Source of the DNA: Variovorax paradoxus
GTDB lineage: Bacteria; Pseudomonadota; Gammaproteobacteria; Burkholderiales; Burkholderiaceae_C
Direction of reading: 5' to 3'
Length of the DNA stretch: 64,000 nt
Assembly: GCF_902712855.1 (NCBI RefSeq)
Contig: NZ_LR743507.1
Coordinates: 1,412,001 to 1,476,000 of the forward strand
The translations under genes were made by a program, and so were the position numbers. Positions 24,115 through 31,914 of this stretch are shown here, one piece after another. The notes under the pieces were generated by a model. That model ran no database searches and had not been told where the DNA came from. It was given only the letters and a program-made list of their open reading frames with translations. Positions within the stretch are counted from its first letter, which is position 1; the number at the start of each line of letters is the position of its first letter.

Positions 24115-24816
24115 ATGCAGGACGGCCGCATTCTGATCACCGGTGCCAGCAGAGGCCTGGGCCGTGGGCTGGTCGAGCGGCTTCTCGCGGCCGGTGCGAT
24201 CGTGTCGGGTTGCTCGCGGCAGTCGTCCGACATCGAGCACCCGAATTACACCCATTTCATCGTCGACATCAGCGACGAGCCGAGTGTCGTCGCCATGTTC
24301 AAGGACATCGCGGCGCTCAAGGTGCCGTTGACGCTGCTGGTCAACAACGCGGGCGTTTCGCAGGCCAGCCTGGGCATCCTGACGCGAGCGGCCAATGCCG
24401 AGGCCATCATCCGCACCAACCTTCTTGGAACCTTTTTTGTTTCCCGCGAAGCGCTCAAGCTGATGCAGCGTCAAAAGTACGGCCGCGTCGTGAACTTCTC
24501 TTCCATCAACGTCCCGCTGGGCAGCGCCGGCAGTTCCCTCTACAACGCCAGCAAGGCCGGGGTGGAGGCGTTCTCAAGCGTCCTCGCCAGGGAGTGCGGC
24601 AACGCCGACATCACGATCAACACGCTGGGCCTGTCGCTCGTGAACAATTCAGGCATGCTCGACGCGCTCGGCGAGAAGGCCGTGTCCGCCAAGCAGTCGA
24701 ACATGCTGAAGCCGACGGTCCTCGATGTGGACGAGATCCTGCATGCGGTGAATTTCTTCGCTTCCCCGCTGGCGCGCAACATGACGTGCCAGACCCTCTA
24801 TTTTGGGGGACTCTGA
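24115..24816 (+). CDS. SDR family oxidoreductase, FabG-like
   Basis: Classic short-chain dehydrogenase of 233 residues. The NADPH loop is ILITGASRGLGRG (about residues 6-18), the NNAGVS motif lies near 78, the catalytic Ser is in NFSSINVP (about 127) and the catalytic pair is in YNASK (about 143-147). Unlike the SDR at the left edge of the window, all catalytic residues are present. Placed between the ACP and KAS III genes, it is a good candidate for a 3-oxoacyl-ACP reductase making a 3-hydroxyacyl group. ATG 24115 is preferred to an overlapping TTG at 24109; the stop overlaps the next gene. Confidence 0.88.
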   Translation: MQDGRILITGASRGLGRGLVERLLAAGAIVSGCSRQSSDIEHPNYTHFIVDISDEPSVVAMFKDIAALKVPLTLLVNNAGVSQASLGILTRAANAEAIIRTNLLGTFFVSREALKLMQRQKYGRVVNFSSINVPLGSAGSSLYNASKAGVEAFSSVLARECGNADITINTLGLSLVNNSGMLDALGEKAVSAKQSNMLKPTVLDVDEILHAVNFFASPLARNMTCQTLYFGGL

Positions 24817-25478
24817 TGACCGCCAGCACGAGCCACGTCGCCAGCAACACGGGCACCGACAGCGTTTCGACTTTCACCAACGGCAAATGGCGGCAGAACT
24901 GCTATGTGGTCGGCAACGCGCAGCACAAGGCGCTGATCGTCGACCCGGGCAGTGACGCCGAAGGCCTCGTCGCGCTGATCGACGCCCTCGGCGTGACGCC
25001 GGTGGCTATCGTCAACACGCACGCGCACTACGACCACATTGGCGCGGTGGTCGCGTTGCAAGAAAAGTTCAGCATTCCGTTCTACCTGCACGGTGACGAT
25101 GCCAAGCTGATGAAGCAGGCCAACATCTACAAGATCCTGTTCGAGAGCAAGACCAGCATCAAGGTGCCGGAGTTCGACCGAAATCTGGCTGAGATTGAGG
25201 GCAACGAACTGGCGCTCGACGGGTTCGTCGTACGCATCGTGCGTACGCCAGGCCACACGCCCGGGAGCATCTGCCTGATCGTCGGCAATAACCTGTTCAG
25301 CGGTGACACGCTGCTGCCGGGAGCACCCGGCAGGACCGATCTGCCTGGTGGCGACAAAATGAAGCTGGCGCAAACGCTGGAAAGTCTGCGCCAGCTGGAC
25401 GCTGGCTATCTCGTGCATCCGGGCCACGGCAAGCCGTTCGCCCTGGGCGAGTTCTGGAGCAAATTCGATGACAAATAA
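24816..25478 (+). CDS. Metallo-beta-lactamase fold hydrolase, glyoxalase II-like
   Basis: MBL-fold hydrolase of 220 residues. The zinc motif THAHYDHIG (HxHxDH, about residues 68-76) is followed by the metal ligands in RTPGHTPGSICL and LFSGDTLLPGAPGRTDL, and HPGHG occurs near the C-terminus. Glyoxalase II-type members cleave thioesters, so in this ACP-centred cassette a thioesterase or dehydratase-like proofreading role is plausible but unproven. It is coupled at both ends: its ATG overlaps the SDR stop and its last 11 bases overlap the KAS III start. Confidence 0.88.
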   Translation: MTASTSHVASNTGTDSVSTFTNGKWRQNCYVVGNAQHKALIVDPGSDAEGLVALIDALGVTPVAIVNTHAHYDHIGAVVALQEKFSIPFYLHGDDAKLMKQANIYKILFESKTSIKVPEFDRNLAEIEGNELALDGFVVRIVRTPGHTPGSICLIVGNNLFSGDTLLPGAPGRTDLPGGDKMKLAQTLESLRQLDAGYLVHPGHGKPFALGEFWSKFDDK

Positions 25479-26490
25479 CGCCGGTGTCGGCATCGAGGGC
25501 ATCGGCTACAGCCTCGGCGCCCTGACCGTGACCAATGACCAGTTGCAGGCCGAGAACCCGCACTGGGACATGTCCAAGACCATCGAGCGAACCGGTGTGT
25601 CCTCCAGGCCGATCGCAGCCGAAGGAGAAACTGCGCTCGACCTCGCGATGCAAGCGAGCGTCGACGTGTTTCAGCGCCTCGATATCGGCGCGGCCGACAT
25701 CGACGCGCTGATCTTCTGCACGCAGACACCGGACCATGTGCTCCCGCCCAACTCGGTACTGCTGCATGGCCGGCTCGGCATGCAGCCCTCGGTCATGGCC
25801 TTCGACATCACGCATGCCTGCTCGGGATTCGTCTATGCGCTGGGCATTGCGCGCAGCCTCGTGATCAGCGGCACCGCACGCCGCGTGCTGGTCGTCACCG
25901 CGGACACCTATTCGCGCCTGGTGCATCCGCTGGACCGGTCGATCCGGCCGTTGTTCGGCGACGGCGCCGCAGCCACGGTGGTTTCCGCGCAGCAGCCGAA
26001 GCTGCGTGTGATCGACGCAAGCTTCGGCACGTCCGGAAAGAATGCCGAGCGCTTTATCGTGAAGAACGGCGGCGCCCGCTATGCGTCGACCGCCGGCGGT
26101 GCGCCCGCCGAACCCGACCGCAGCGGCCGCATCTACAGCGACGATCACATCCGCATGGACGGCATCGGCCTGCTGAGCTTCTTCAACAACGCCGTGCCGA
26201 CGGCGGTGCGCGACATGCTCGGCAAGCATGCGCTCGCCGTTTCCGACATCTCGCTGTTCGTGTTTCACCAGGCCAGCCGGCTGGCGCTCGACGGCATCTC
26301 GCGTGCGCTGCAGATACCCGAGCAGAAGATGGTCGTCGACATGGAGAACACGGGCAATCTCGTCTCGGCCTCCATTCCCGTGGTGCTGGCCAAGCTCATC
26401 GACAAGGGTGTCGTTGCCGAAGGCCAGACCATCGTTCTTTGCGGCTTTGGCGTGGGTTTGTCCTGGGCCACCGTTCTCATTCAAGTTTGA
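25468..26490 (+). CDS. 3-oxoacyl-ACP synthase III (KAS III/FabH-like)
   Basis: Thiolase-fold enzyme of 340 residues that would condense an acyl-CoA or acyl starter with malonyl-ACP. The nucleophile is C118 in DITHACSGFVYAL, the histidine H267 in FVFHQASRLALDG, and the asparagine lies in ENTGNLVSASIPV (N294 or N297); LFGDGAAATVV is also conserved. The FabH hallmark HQAN is HQAS here. It is not next to plsX/fabD, so it is a pathway enzyme rather than the housekeeping FabH. Flanked by ACP, SDR and AMP-ligase genes, it probably makes a short 3-oxoacyl-ACP for glycan acylation. Confidence 0.9.
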   Translation: MTNNAGVGIEGIGYSLGALTVTNDQLQAENPHWDMSKTIERTGVSSRPIAAEGETALDLAMQASVDVFQRLDIGAADIDALIFCTQTPDHVLPPNSVLLHGRLGMQPSVMAFDITHACSGFVYALGIARSLVISGTARRVLVVTADTYSRLVHPLDRSIRPLFGDGAAATVVSAQQPKLRVIDASFGTSGKNAERFIVKNGGARYASTAGGAPAEPDRSGRIYSDDHIRMDGIGLLSFFNNAVPTAVRDMLGKHALAVSDISLFVFHQASRLALDGISRALQIPEQKMVVDMENTGNLVSASIPVVLAKLIDKGVVAEGQTIVLCGFGVGLSWATVLIQV

Positions 26491-26500
26491 AGGCCAGACC

Positions 26501-27847
26501 GTGAGCCAGATCCAATTTCTTCTCGACCGATTCGCGTCGAAGCCAGAAGCTCCGGCGGTTGTCTTCCGTGGCGCTTCCGTCAATTACGGCGAACTGTCCG
26601 CCGCCATTGCGCAGCAGCAGCAAGCGCTGGAAGCTGCAGGCGTGCAACCCGGCGTGCCGGTGATCCTGCGTGGCGACTACTCGGCGCTGGCCGTGAGCAT
26701 GCTGCTCGCACTCATCGAGCGTTGCTGCATCATCATTCCGCTGACGCCCGAGGCCTACGACAGCCTCGGCGCTTCGATCGACGACGTGGCGCCCGAATGG
26801 TTGATCGACGTGTCGAAGACCGAGGCCAGCTTCGAGAAGCTCGCCGCGAGGCCGTTGCCTGATCTGTACAAGATCGTGATCGAGCGCGCCGCGCCCGGCT
26901 TGGTGCTCTTCACTTCCGGCTCGTCGGGTAAGCCCAAGGCCGTGGTGCACGATTTCTCCAAGCTCATGGAGAAGTTCCACGCGGTTCGCCCCGCGATGAT
27001 CACCCTGAACTTCCTGCTGTTCGACCATTGGGGCGGCCTCAACACGTTGCTGCATTGCCTGTCGAACCTGTGCCTCATCGTCGTGCCAGCCGGCCGCTCG
27101 CCCGAGCAGGTGTGCGCGCTGGTGGCGGCACACCGCATTGAACTGCTGCCCGCCACGCCGAGCTTTCTGAGCATGCTGCTGATCAGCAAGGCCTACCTGG
27201 GGCACGACCTCGGCTCGTTGAAGCTCATCACCTACGGCGCCGAACCGATGCCCGAGACGACGCTGAGGAACCTGCGCAAGGTGTTCCCCGGCATCGAGCT
27301 GCGCCAGACCTACGGCATGATCGAACTGGGTGTCTTGCGCGCAAAGTCGCGTTCGCCCGATTCGCTGTGGGTCAAGCTTGGCGGCGAAGGCTACAACGTG
27401 CGCGTGGTCGACGGCATGCTGCAGATTCGCGCCGATTCCGCGATGCTGGGCTACATCAATGCGCCGAGCCCCTTCACGGATGACGGTTTCCTCATGACGG
27501 GCGATTTGGTCGAAACCGACGGCGAATGGATCCGCGTGCTGGGGCGGCAGTCCGACATCATCAATGTCGGTGGCCAGAAGGTGTACCCGGCCGAAGTCGA
27601 GGCCGTGCTGCTCGATTGCCCCGAAGTGGCGGATGCCGTGGTGTACGGCGAGCCCAACCCGCTGCTGGGCAAGATCGTCTGCGCGCAGGTCATCCTGCGC
27701 GAGGGCTTCGACGAGGCCGCGGCGCGCAGCGGCATCCGCAAGCTGGGCAAGGAACGGCTCCAACCGTTCATGATCCCGGCAAAGATCAAGTTCGTGACCG
27801 AGATCGCCCAGTCGCACAGGCTCAAGCGCGTACGCGCCAAGTCTTGA
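26501..27847 (+). CDS. AMP-forming acyl ligase (ANL family)
   Basis: Adenylate-forming enzyme of 448 residues, somewhat short for the family. The ATP loop is LVLFTSGSSGKPKAV (about residues 134-148), followed by LITYGAEPM, LRQTYGMIELG, TGDLVETDGEWIRVLGRQSD and INVGGQKVYPAEVE. It would activate an organic acid and load it onto the adjacent ACP or onto CoA. The C-terminal motif that usually reads TGK reads QSHRLKRVRAKS, so the catalytic Lys is Arg or is displaced by two residues. The start is GTG 26501, ten bases after the KAS III stop. Product class unknown. Confidence 0.87.
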   Translation: MSQIQFLLDRFASKPEAPAVVFRGASVNYGELSAAIAQQQQALEAAGVQPGVPVILRGDYSALAVSMLLALIERCCIIIPLTPEAYDSLGASIDDVAPEWLIDVSKTEASFEKLAARPLPDLYKIVIERAAPGLVLFTSGSSGKPKAVVHDFSKLMEKFHAVRPAMITLNFLLFDHWGGLNTLLHCLSNLCLIVVPAGRSPEQVCALVAAHRIELLPATPSFLSMLLISKAYLGHDLGSLKLITYGAEPMPETTLRNLRKVFPGIELRQTYGMIELGVLRAKSRSPDSLWVKLGGEGYNVRVVDGMLQIRADSAMLGYINAPSPFTDDGFLMTGDLVETDGEWIRVLGRQSDIINVGGQKVYPAEVEAVLLDCPEVADAVVYGEPNPLLGKIVCAQVILREGFDEAAARSGIRKLGKERLQPFMIPAKIKFVTEIAQSHRLKRVRAKS

Positions 27848-27864
27848 ACGCCAACTGTCGTGGC

Positions 27865-28632
27865 ATGACCGCAAGCACCGCACTTTTTCTCTTTGCGCAC
27901 CAGGACGACGAGTTCGGTGTGTTCCAGAAGATCCTCGATGAACGGGTCGCCGGCGCGCGGGTGGTCTGCGCGTTCATGACCACGGGCACGGTGGGCGATG
28001 CGTCTCCCGAGGCGCGCAATCGCGAGTCGCTTGCCGTCCTGGAAAAGCTCGGCGTTGGCGCGGGCGACGTGTTGTTCGTGGGGCAGCAGCTCCAGATCGA
28101 CGACGGCGCATTGATGTATCGCCTCGGCGATGCTGCTGCCTGGTTGCGCGGCTGGATCGACGGCTGCCCATCGCTGTGCGGGCTGTACCTGCCAGCGTGG
28201 GAGGGCGGTCATCCCGACCATGACTCGTTGCACGCTGTAGGCGTCACCGTGGCTCGGCAAGCAGGGCTGCTGCATCTTGCACGGCAATCCTCTCTCTACA
28301 ACGGCTACAAGCGCCCGGGTCAACTCTTCAATGTCATGCGCCCGCTACCCATGAATGGGCCGGTGGAGCCTGTTGCGGTCCCATGGAGAAACCGTATCGC
28401 GTTCATGCGCCATTGCCTCAGCTATCCGACGCAGCGCAAGACCTGGATCGGGCTGTTTCCGTTCGTGCTGCTGCACTATGTGTTTGGCGGGCGGGATGCG
28501 ATGCAGCCGGTGTTTCCCGAGCGGCTGGCCTCGAGGCCGCATGAAGGGGCGCTTTACTATGAGCGGCGGCAATTCACTACTTGGGCGGAGCTCAGCGGGC
28601 GCGTTGCTGCGTTTACGGACTCGAACACTTGA
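27865..28632 (+). CDS. PIG-L family deacetylase-like protein
   Basis: LmbE/PIG-L-type zinc hydrolase of 255 residues. The metal motif is AHQDDE (residues 11-16; the common form is AHPDDE) and the third ligand lies in EGGHPDHDSLHA (about 113-124). Known members remove N-acetyl groups from sugars such as GlcNAc-PI or GlcNAc-inositol. Here it could free an amine on a sugar so that the cassette's own acyl group can replace acetate. It starts 17 bases after the ligase gene and is followed by the dioxygenase. Catalytic residues look intact. Confidence 0.85.
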   Translation: MTASTALFLFAHQDDEFGVFQKILDERVAGARVVCAFMTTGTVGDASPEARNRESLAVLEKLGVGAGDVLFVGQQLQIDDGALMYRLGDAAAWLRGWIDGCPSLCGLYLPAWEGGHPDHDSLHAVGVTVARQAGLLHLARQSSLYNGYKRPGQLFNVMRPLPMNGPVEPVAVPWRNRIAFMRHCLSYPTQRKTWIGLFPFVLLHYVFGGRDAMQPVFPERLASRPHEGALYYERRQFTTWAELSGRVAAFTDSNT

Positions 28633-28670
28633 CCGACTGGATGTCGGGCACCCACACCTCAAGGGCAATC

Positions 28671-29489
28671 ATGTCGGCGCTTAGCAAGATTCCATCGCAG
28701 TCCTACGGCATTCTGCAACGCGGGGCGGCGTCGACGATGCTGGACCAAGCCGTCGAGCAGGTTCGGGTCCTGGGCTATGCCACGCTCGACGCCGGGTATG
28801 CCGACAGCGAGCTGGACGCCATCTCGAAGACATTCGACGCTTCGCTCGCGAGCTATCAGAGCGAACACGGCCTGCCGTTTCTCAAGGACCTTGACGAGCA
28901 CAACAACATTAGGCTGATGTCCACGCGAGGCGACGGCATGTTTCTGCGCCTGGCCCTCAACCCGAACCTGCTGCAGGTCCTGGGAAAACTGATCACTGGG
29001 AAGTTCATACTCAACCAGCAGAACGGCATCGTCAATCCGCCGAAAGAAGATTACAACCAGGGCGCGTGGCACCGTGACCTGCCGTACCAGCACTTCACCT
29101 CGTCGACGCCTTTGGCGATCAATGCACTCTTCTGCGTTGACGATTTCACGTTCGAGAACGGCGCGACATTCGTGCTGCCGGCTTCGCACAAGAGCGCCGA
29201 GTTTCCGTCCGATGCCTACGTACAGAAGAATGCGGTGCAAATCCCGGCGAAGGCCGGCCAGTTCATCCTGTTGGATTGCATGACGTTCCACTCGGGCGGC
29301 TACAACGCCAGCAACAAGGTACGGCGGGCGGTCAACCACCTTTACAACATCCCGTACTTCAAGCAGCAGATCAATATCCCTGCGAGCGTCGATGGCGCCG
29401 GTTTGTCGCCACAAGCGCGAGAGATTCTCGGATTCGATTTTCAGGAACCCAAAACTCTCGGCGAATTTTTCGGTACGCGAAAGAAATAA
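28671..29489 (+). CDS. Phytanoyl-CoA dioxygenase (PhyH) family protein
   Basis: Fe(II)/2-oxoglutarate-dependent dioxygenase of 272 residues. The iron ligands are the His and Asp of WHRDLPYQH (about residues 131-139) and the distal His of MTFHSGGYNAS (about 203-213), followed by the 2-oxoglutarate Arg in VRRAVNHLY. PhyH enzymes hydroxylate acyl chains or small molecules. In this operon hydroxylation of the acyl group or of the sugar is the natural guess. I chose ATG 28671 because AAGGG lies 7 bases upstream; ATG 28641 would add ten residues. Confidence 0.88.
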   Translation: MSALSKIPSQSYGILQRGAASTMLDQAVEQVRVLGYATLDAGYADSELDAISKTFDASLASYQSEHGLPFLKDLDEHNNIRLMSTRGDGMFLRLALNPNLLQVLGKLITGKFILNQQNGIVNPPKEDYNQGAWHRDLPYQHFTSSTPLAINALFCVDDFTFENGATFVLPASHKSAEFPSDAYVQKNAVQIPAKAGQFILLDCMTFHSGGYNASNKVRRAVNHLYNIPYFKQQINIPASVDGAGLSPQAREILGFDFQEPKTLGEFFGTRKK

Positions 29490-29515
29490 CTCGGACCCAG
29501 CAGTCCGTTCAAGAG

Positions 29516-30517
29516 ATGACAAAGAACTCACCACTTCTTCAAGCCTTCTGCGATCCCGTGACGCATGAGCCATTGATGCAGGCTGAAAAAGGTCTTTCAA
29601 GCCGCTCGGGCGTGTCGTTCGAATTCCTGGATGACGAGTGCCGGGTCGTCGATTTCATTGCGCCCTCCATCGTCTCCGCGGCCGACGACGTCAACCTGCA
29701 GATGTACAACGACGAGCAGTCGACGGAAAAGTATCGCAACTTTCTGAACTGGCTGTTCGCGACCTTCAATGTCGAGGAAGCAAACTTCCGTGCCGATCTG
29801 ACGCGAAGGTTGAACCTGAATCGCGGCATGAAGGTTCTCGTCGTCGGATGCGGGCTAGGCGAAGACATCCCCGCCATCCTGGAAGCCATCGGTCCCGAGG
29901 GCGAGTTGCATGCACAGGACATCAGCAAGTCGATGGTCCAGAACGCGAGCACGCATCTGAGGGCTGACAACGCCAGCTTCTCGGTGTCCAATGCCACCCA
30001 ACTGCCCTACCGGTCGCGCTACTTCGACGTGGTGTTTCACTTCGGCGGCATCAATCTGTTCGGCGATATGAAGAAAGCGATTGCCGAGCTTGAACGCGTC
30101 TGCAAGATCGGTGGACGTGTCATGTTTGGCGACGAGGGCATCGCGCCGCACCTCAGAGGCACCGAATATGCCGACGTGCTGATCAACAACAACGGCCTAT
30201 GGGCCCTGCATGCGCCAGTCGATTCCTTGCCGCACAACGCGGAGGACATCCACGTCAGCTACGTCCTGGGAAATTGCTTCTATCTGATTTCCTTCGCTCC
30301 GACCGAAGGACTACCGAAGGTCGATCTGGACATTCCCCACATCGGCACGCGCGGCGGCTCCGCCCGCACGCGGTACTTTGGAAAGATCGAGGGCGTCACC
30401 GAGAAAACCAAGCTCAAGCTGGCGGCCGCTGCAAAGCGGCGTGGCATCTCCGTCCATGATCTGCTCGAAGCGCTCATCAACGAGAATACCGAGAGCGAAG
30501 ATGGAACGCTGGGTTAA
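29516..30517 (+). CDS. Class I SAM-dependent methyltransferase with long C-terminal extension
   Basis: Protein of 333 residues. The N-terminal 90 residues resemble the Trm112-like preface seen in sugar and antibiotic methyltransferases (FCDPVTHEPLMQ). The SAM site is KVLVVGCGLGEDIPAIL (about residues 104-120), with HAQDIS at strand 2, and YRSRYFDVVFHFGGINLF and LERVCKIGGRVMFGDEG following. The C-terminal 60 residues are helical and may bind a partner. Methyltransferases of this type act on small molecules or sugar nucleotides. The 3' end overlaps the propeller gene by 17 bases, so the pair are likely coupled. Confidence 0.85.
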   Translation: MTKNSPLLQAFCDPVTHEPLMQAEKGLSSRSGVSFEFLDDECRVVDFIAPSIVSAADDVNLQMYNDEQSTEKYRNFLNWLFATFNVEEANFRADLTRRLNLNRGMKVLVVGCGLGEDIPAILEAIGPEGELHAQDISKSMVQNASTHLRADNASFSVSNATQLPYRSRYFDVVFHFGGINLFGDMKKAIAELERVCKIGGRVMFGDEGIAPHLRGTEYADVLINNNGLWALHAPVDSLPHNAEDIHVSYVLGNCFYLISFAPTEGLPKVDLDIPHIGTRGGSARTRYFGKIEGVTEKTKLKLAAAAKRRGISVHDLLEALINENTESEDGTLG

Positions 30518-31418
30518 GCAGGGTCTGCTGTACTCGCTGCCCGAGGGTGGCCTGCATCCGAAGCTGATGTCGCATGCGGCCAACCCGCTGGCTGTACACC
30601 TCGAAGGAGACGTGTACAGGATCTTCTACAGCGCCAGAGATGCTCAGAATCGCTCATCGGTGGGTGCTGTGGACATGGACATACGCCAGAGAAGAGTGGT
30701 TCAAGAGCACACCGAACCCTTCTTCGAATTTGGCGCACCCGGCAGCTTCTATGCGGACGGCGTGAGCATCGGCAACTGCTACGAAGCCAACGGGCGGCAT
30801 TACATGCTTTTCATGGGTTGGCAGGCTCCGCCTGGCCAACATTGGCGCGGCGACATCGGACGCCTCGTGGTGCGCGACGACCTGACCCTCGAGCTCGACA
30901 GCCCCGGGCCTTTCATGGGCTCGGACGCCACGGACCCCATCAGTCTCTCGTATCCCTGGGTAATGAAGGTGGGTGACGGCTACCGAATGTGGTATCCGTC
31001 GACCATCGCTTGGGAAGCCGGCAACGGCGAGATGCTCGCGGTGCTCTACGGCGCCGAATCAGCGGACGGCGATCATTGGGAACGCAAGGGATTGGCGGTT
31101 CCCTATGCGCTCGGCAAGGCCCAGGCGTTTTCACGGCCGAACGTCCTGCGCGGACGGGATGCAGGATACGAGATGTGGTTCTCGTACCGCAGCGGCACGG
31201 GCCAGAGTTACCGCATCGGATATGCAAGGAGCCCGGATTGCGACCATTGGGAACTGGCACTCTCCGATGCAGGCATCGATGTGTCGGCAAGCGGATGGGA
31301 TTCGGACATGATCGAGTACCCGTTTGTTTTCGAGCACGGCGCTCAGCGCTACATGCTCTACAACGGCAACGGGTACGGAAAGACCGGGTTCGGTATTGCG
31401 GTGTGGTCGGAATCTTGA
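30501..31418 (+). CDS. Five-bladed beta-propeller, GH43/GH32/DUF377-like protein
   Basis: Protein of 305 residues with no signal peptide, so cytosolic. Repeating units such as VYRIFYSARDAQNRSSVGAVDM, HYMLFMGWQ, GYRMWYPSTIAW, GYEMWFSYRSGTG and RYMLYNGNGYGKTGFGIA are the blade pattern of glycoside hydrolase clans F/J and of related mannosyl phosphorylases. An acidic residue begins several blades. Proteins like this occur in polysaccharide loci but their reaction is usually unknown; a transferase, phosphorylase or editing glycosidase are all possible. It is the last gene of the packed cassette and is convergent with a half-size EamA gene 10 bases on. Confidence 0.75.
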   Translation: MERWVKQGLLYSLPEGGLHPKLMSHAANPLAVHLEGDVYRIFYSARDAQNRSSVGAVDMDIRQRRVVQEHTEPFFEFGAPGSFYADGVSIGNCYEANGRHYMLFMGWQAPPGQHWRGDIGRLVVRDDLTLELDSPGPFMGSDATDPISLSYPWVMKVGDGYRMWYPSTIAWEAGNGEMLAVLYGAESADGDHWERKGLAVPYALGKAQAFSRPNVLRGRDAGYEMWFSYRSGTGQSYRIGYARSPDCDHWELALSDAGIDVSASGWDSDMIEYPFVFEHGAQRYMLYNGNGYGKTGFGIAVWSES

Positions 31419-31427
31419 GCGCCGAAT

Positions 31428-31805
31428 TCAACCTCGCGCGATCACGACGGTGCCCGCTGCAATCATCGCAACGCCGATCAACTTGGCCGCGGTCAGTGGT
31501 TCGTTGAGAAACCAGACGCTCAGGACCAGCACCACCACGAAGTTCAAACTCATGTAGGGATAAGCCTCGCTGAGCTCGAACTTCGACATGGCGGCGATCC
31601 AGGCCAGCGAGGCGAGAAAGGCGGCGAAAAGGCTCGACAGCACCCATGGGTCGAAAAGCACGCCGAAGACAAACTGAAGCTTGCCCATGAGGTCGGCCGG
31701 AAGGCTTCCGAATTTGCCCACACGCCATTTGAGAATGAGTTGACCGTAAACGGTGAATCCGATGGTGGCGGCGATATAGATGTAGTCGGCCAGGCGTGAA
31801 AACAT
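31428..31805 (-). CDS. Half-size EamA/SMR membrane protein (second)
   Basis: Membrane protein of 125 residues with four hydrophobic segments, opening DYIYIAATIGFTVYGQLILKWRVG and ending AKLIGVAMIAAGTVVIARG. FELSEAYPYMSLNFVVVLVLSVWFLNEP is the end-of-repeat motif of EamA proteins. It has the same single-repeat size as the protein at 22308-22715 but a different sequence, which recalls the ArnE/ArnF heterodimer that flips a polyprenyl-phosphate sugar. It is the only minus-strand gene in this stretch, facing the cassette, and is divergent from the membrane protein at 31915 over an A/T-rich gap. Confidence 0.78.
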   Translation of the reverse strand: MFSRLADYIYIAATIGFTVYGQLILKWRVGKFGSLPADLMGKLQFVFGVLFDPWVLSSLFAAFLASLAWIAAMSKFELSEAYPYMSLNFVVVLVLSVWFLNEPLTAAKLIGVAMIAAGTVVIARG

Positions 31806-31914
31806 GGGTTCTGCTGTACGTAAAAGTTAGGAAAAATTGATCTTGGTGCTCGATTTTGGTTCGAGCCCAGCGAATCGCATTTTAGAATAATTCAAGATAT
31901 TTGGCGGGGAAATT

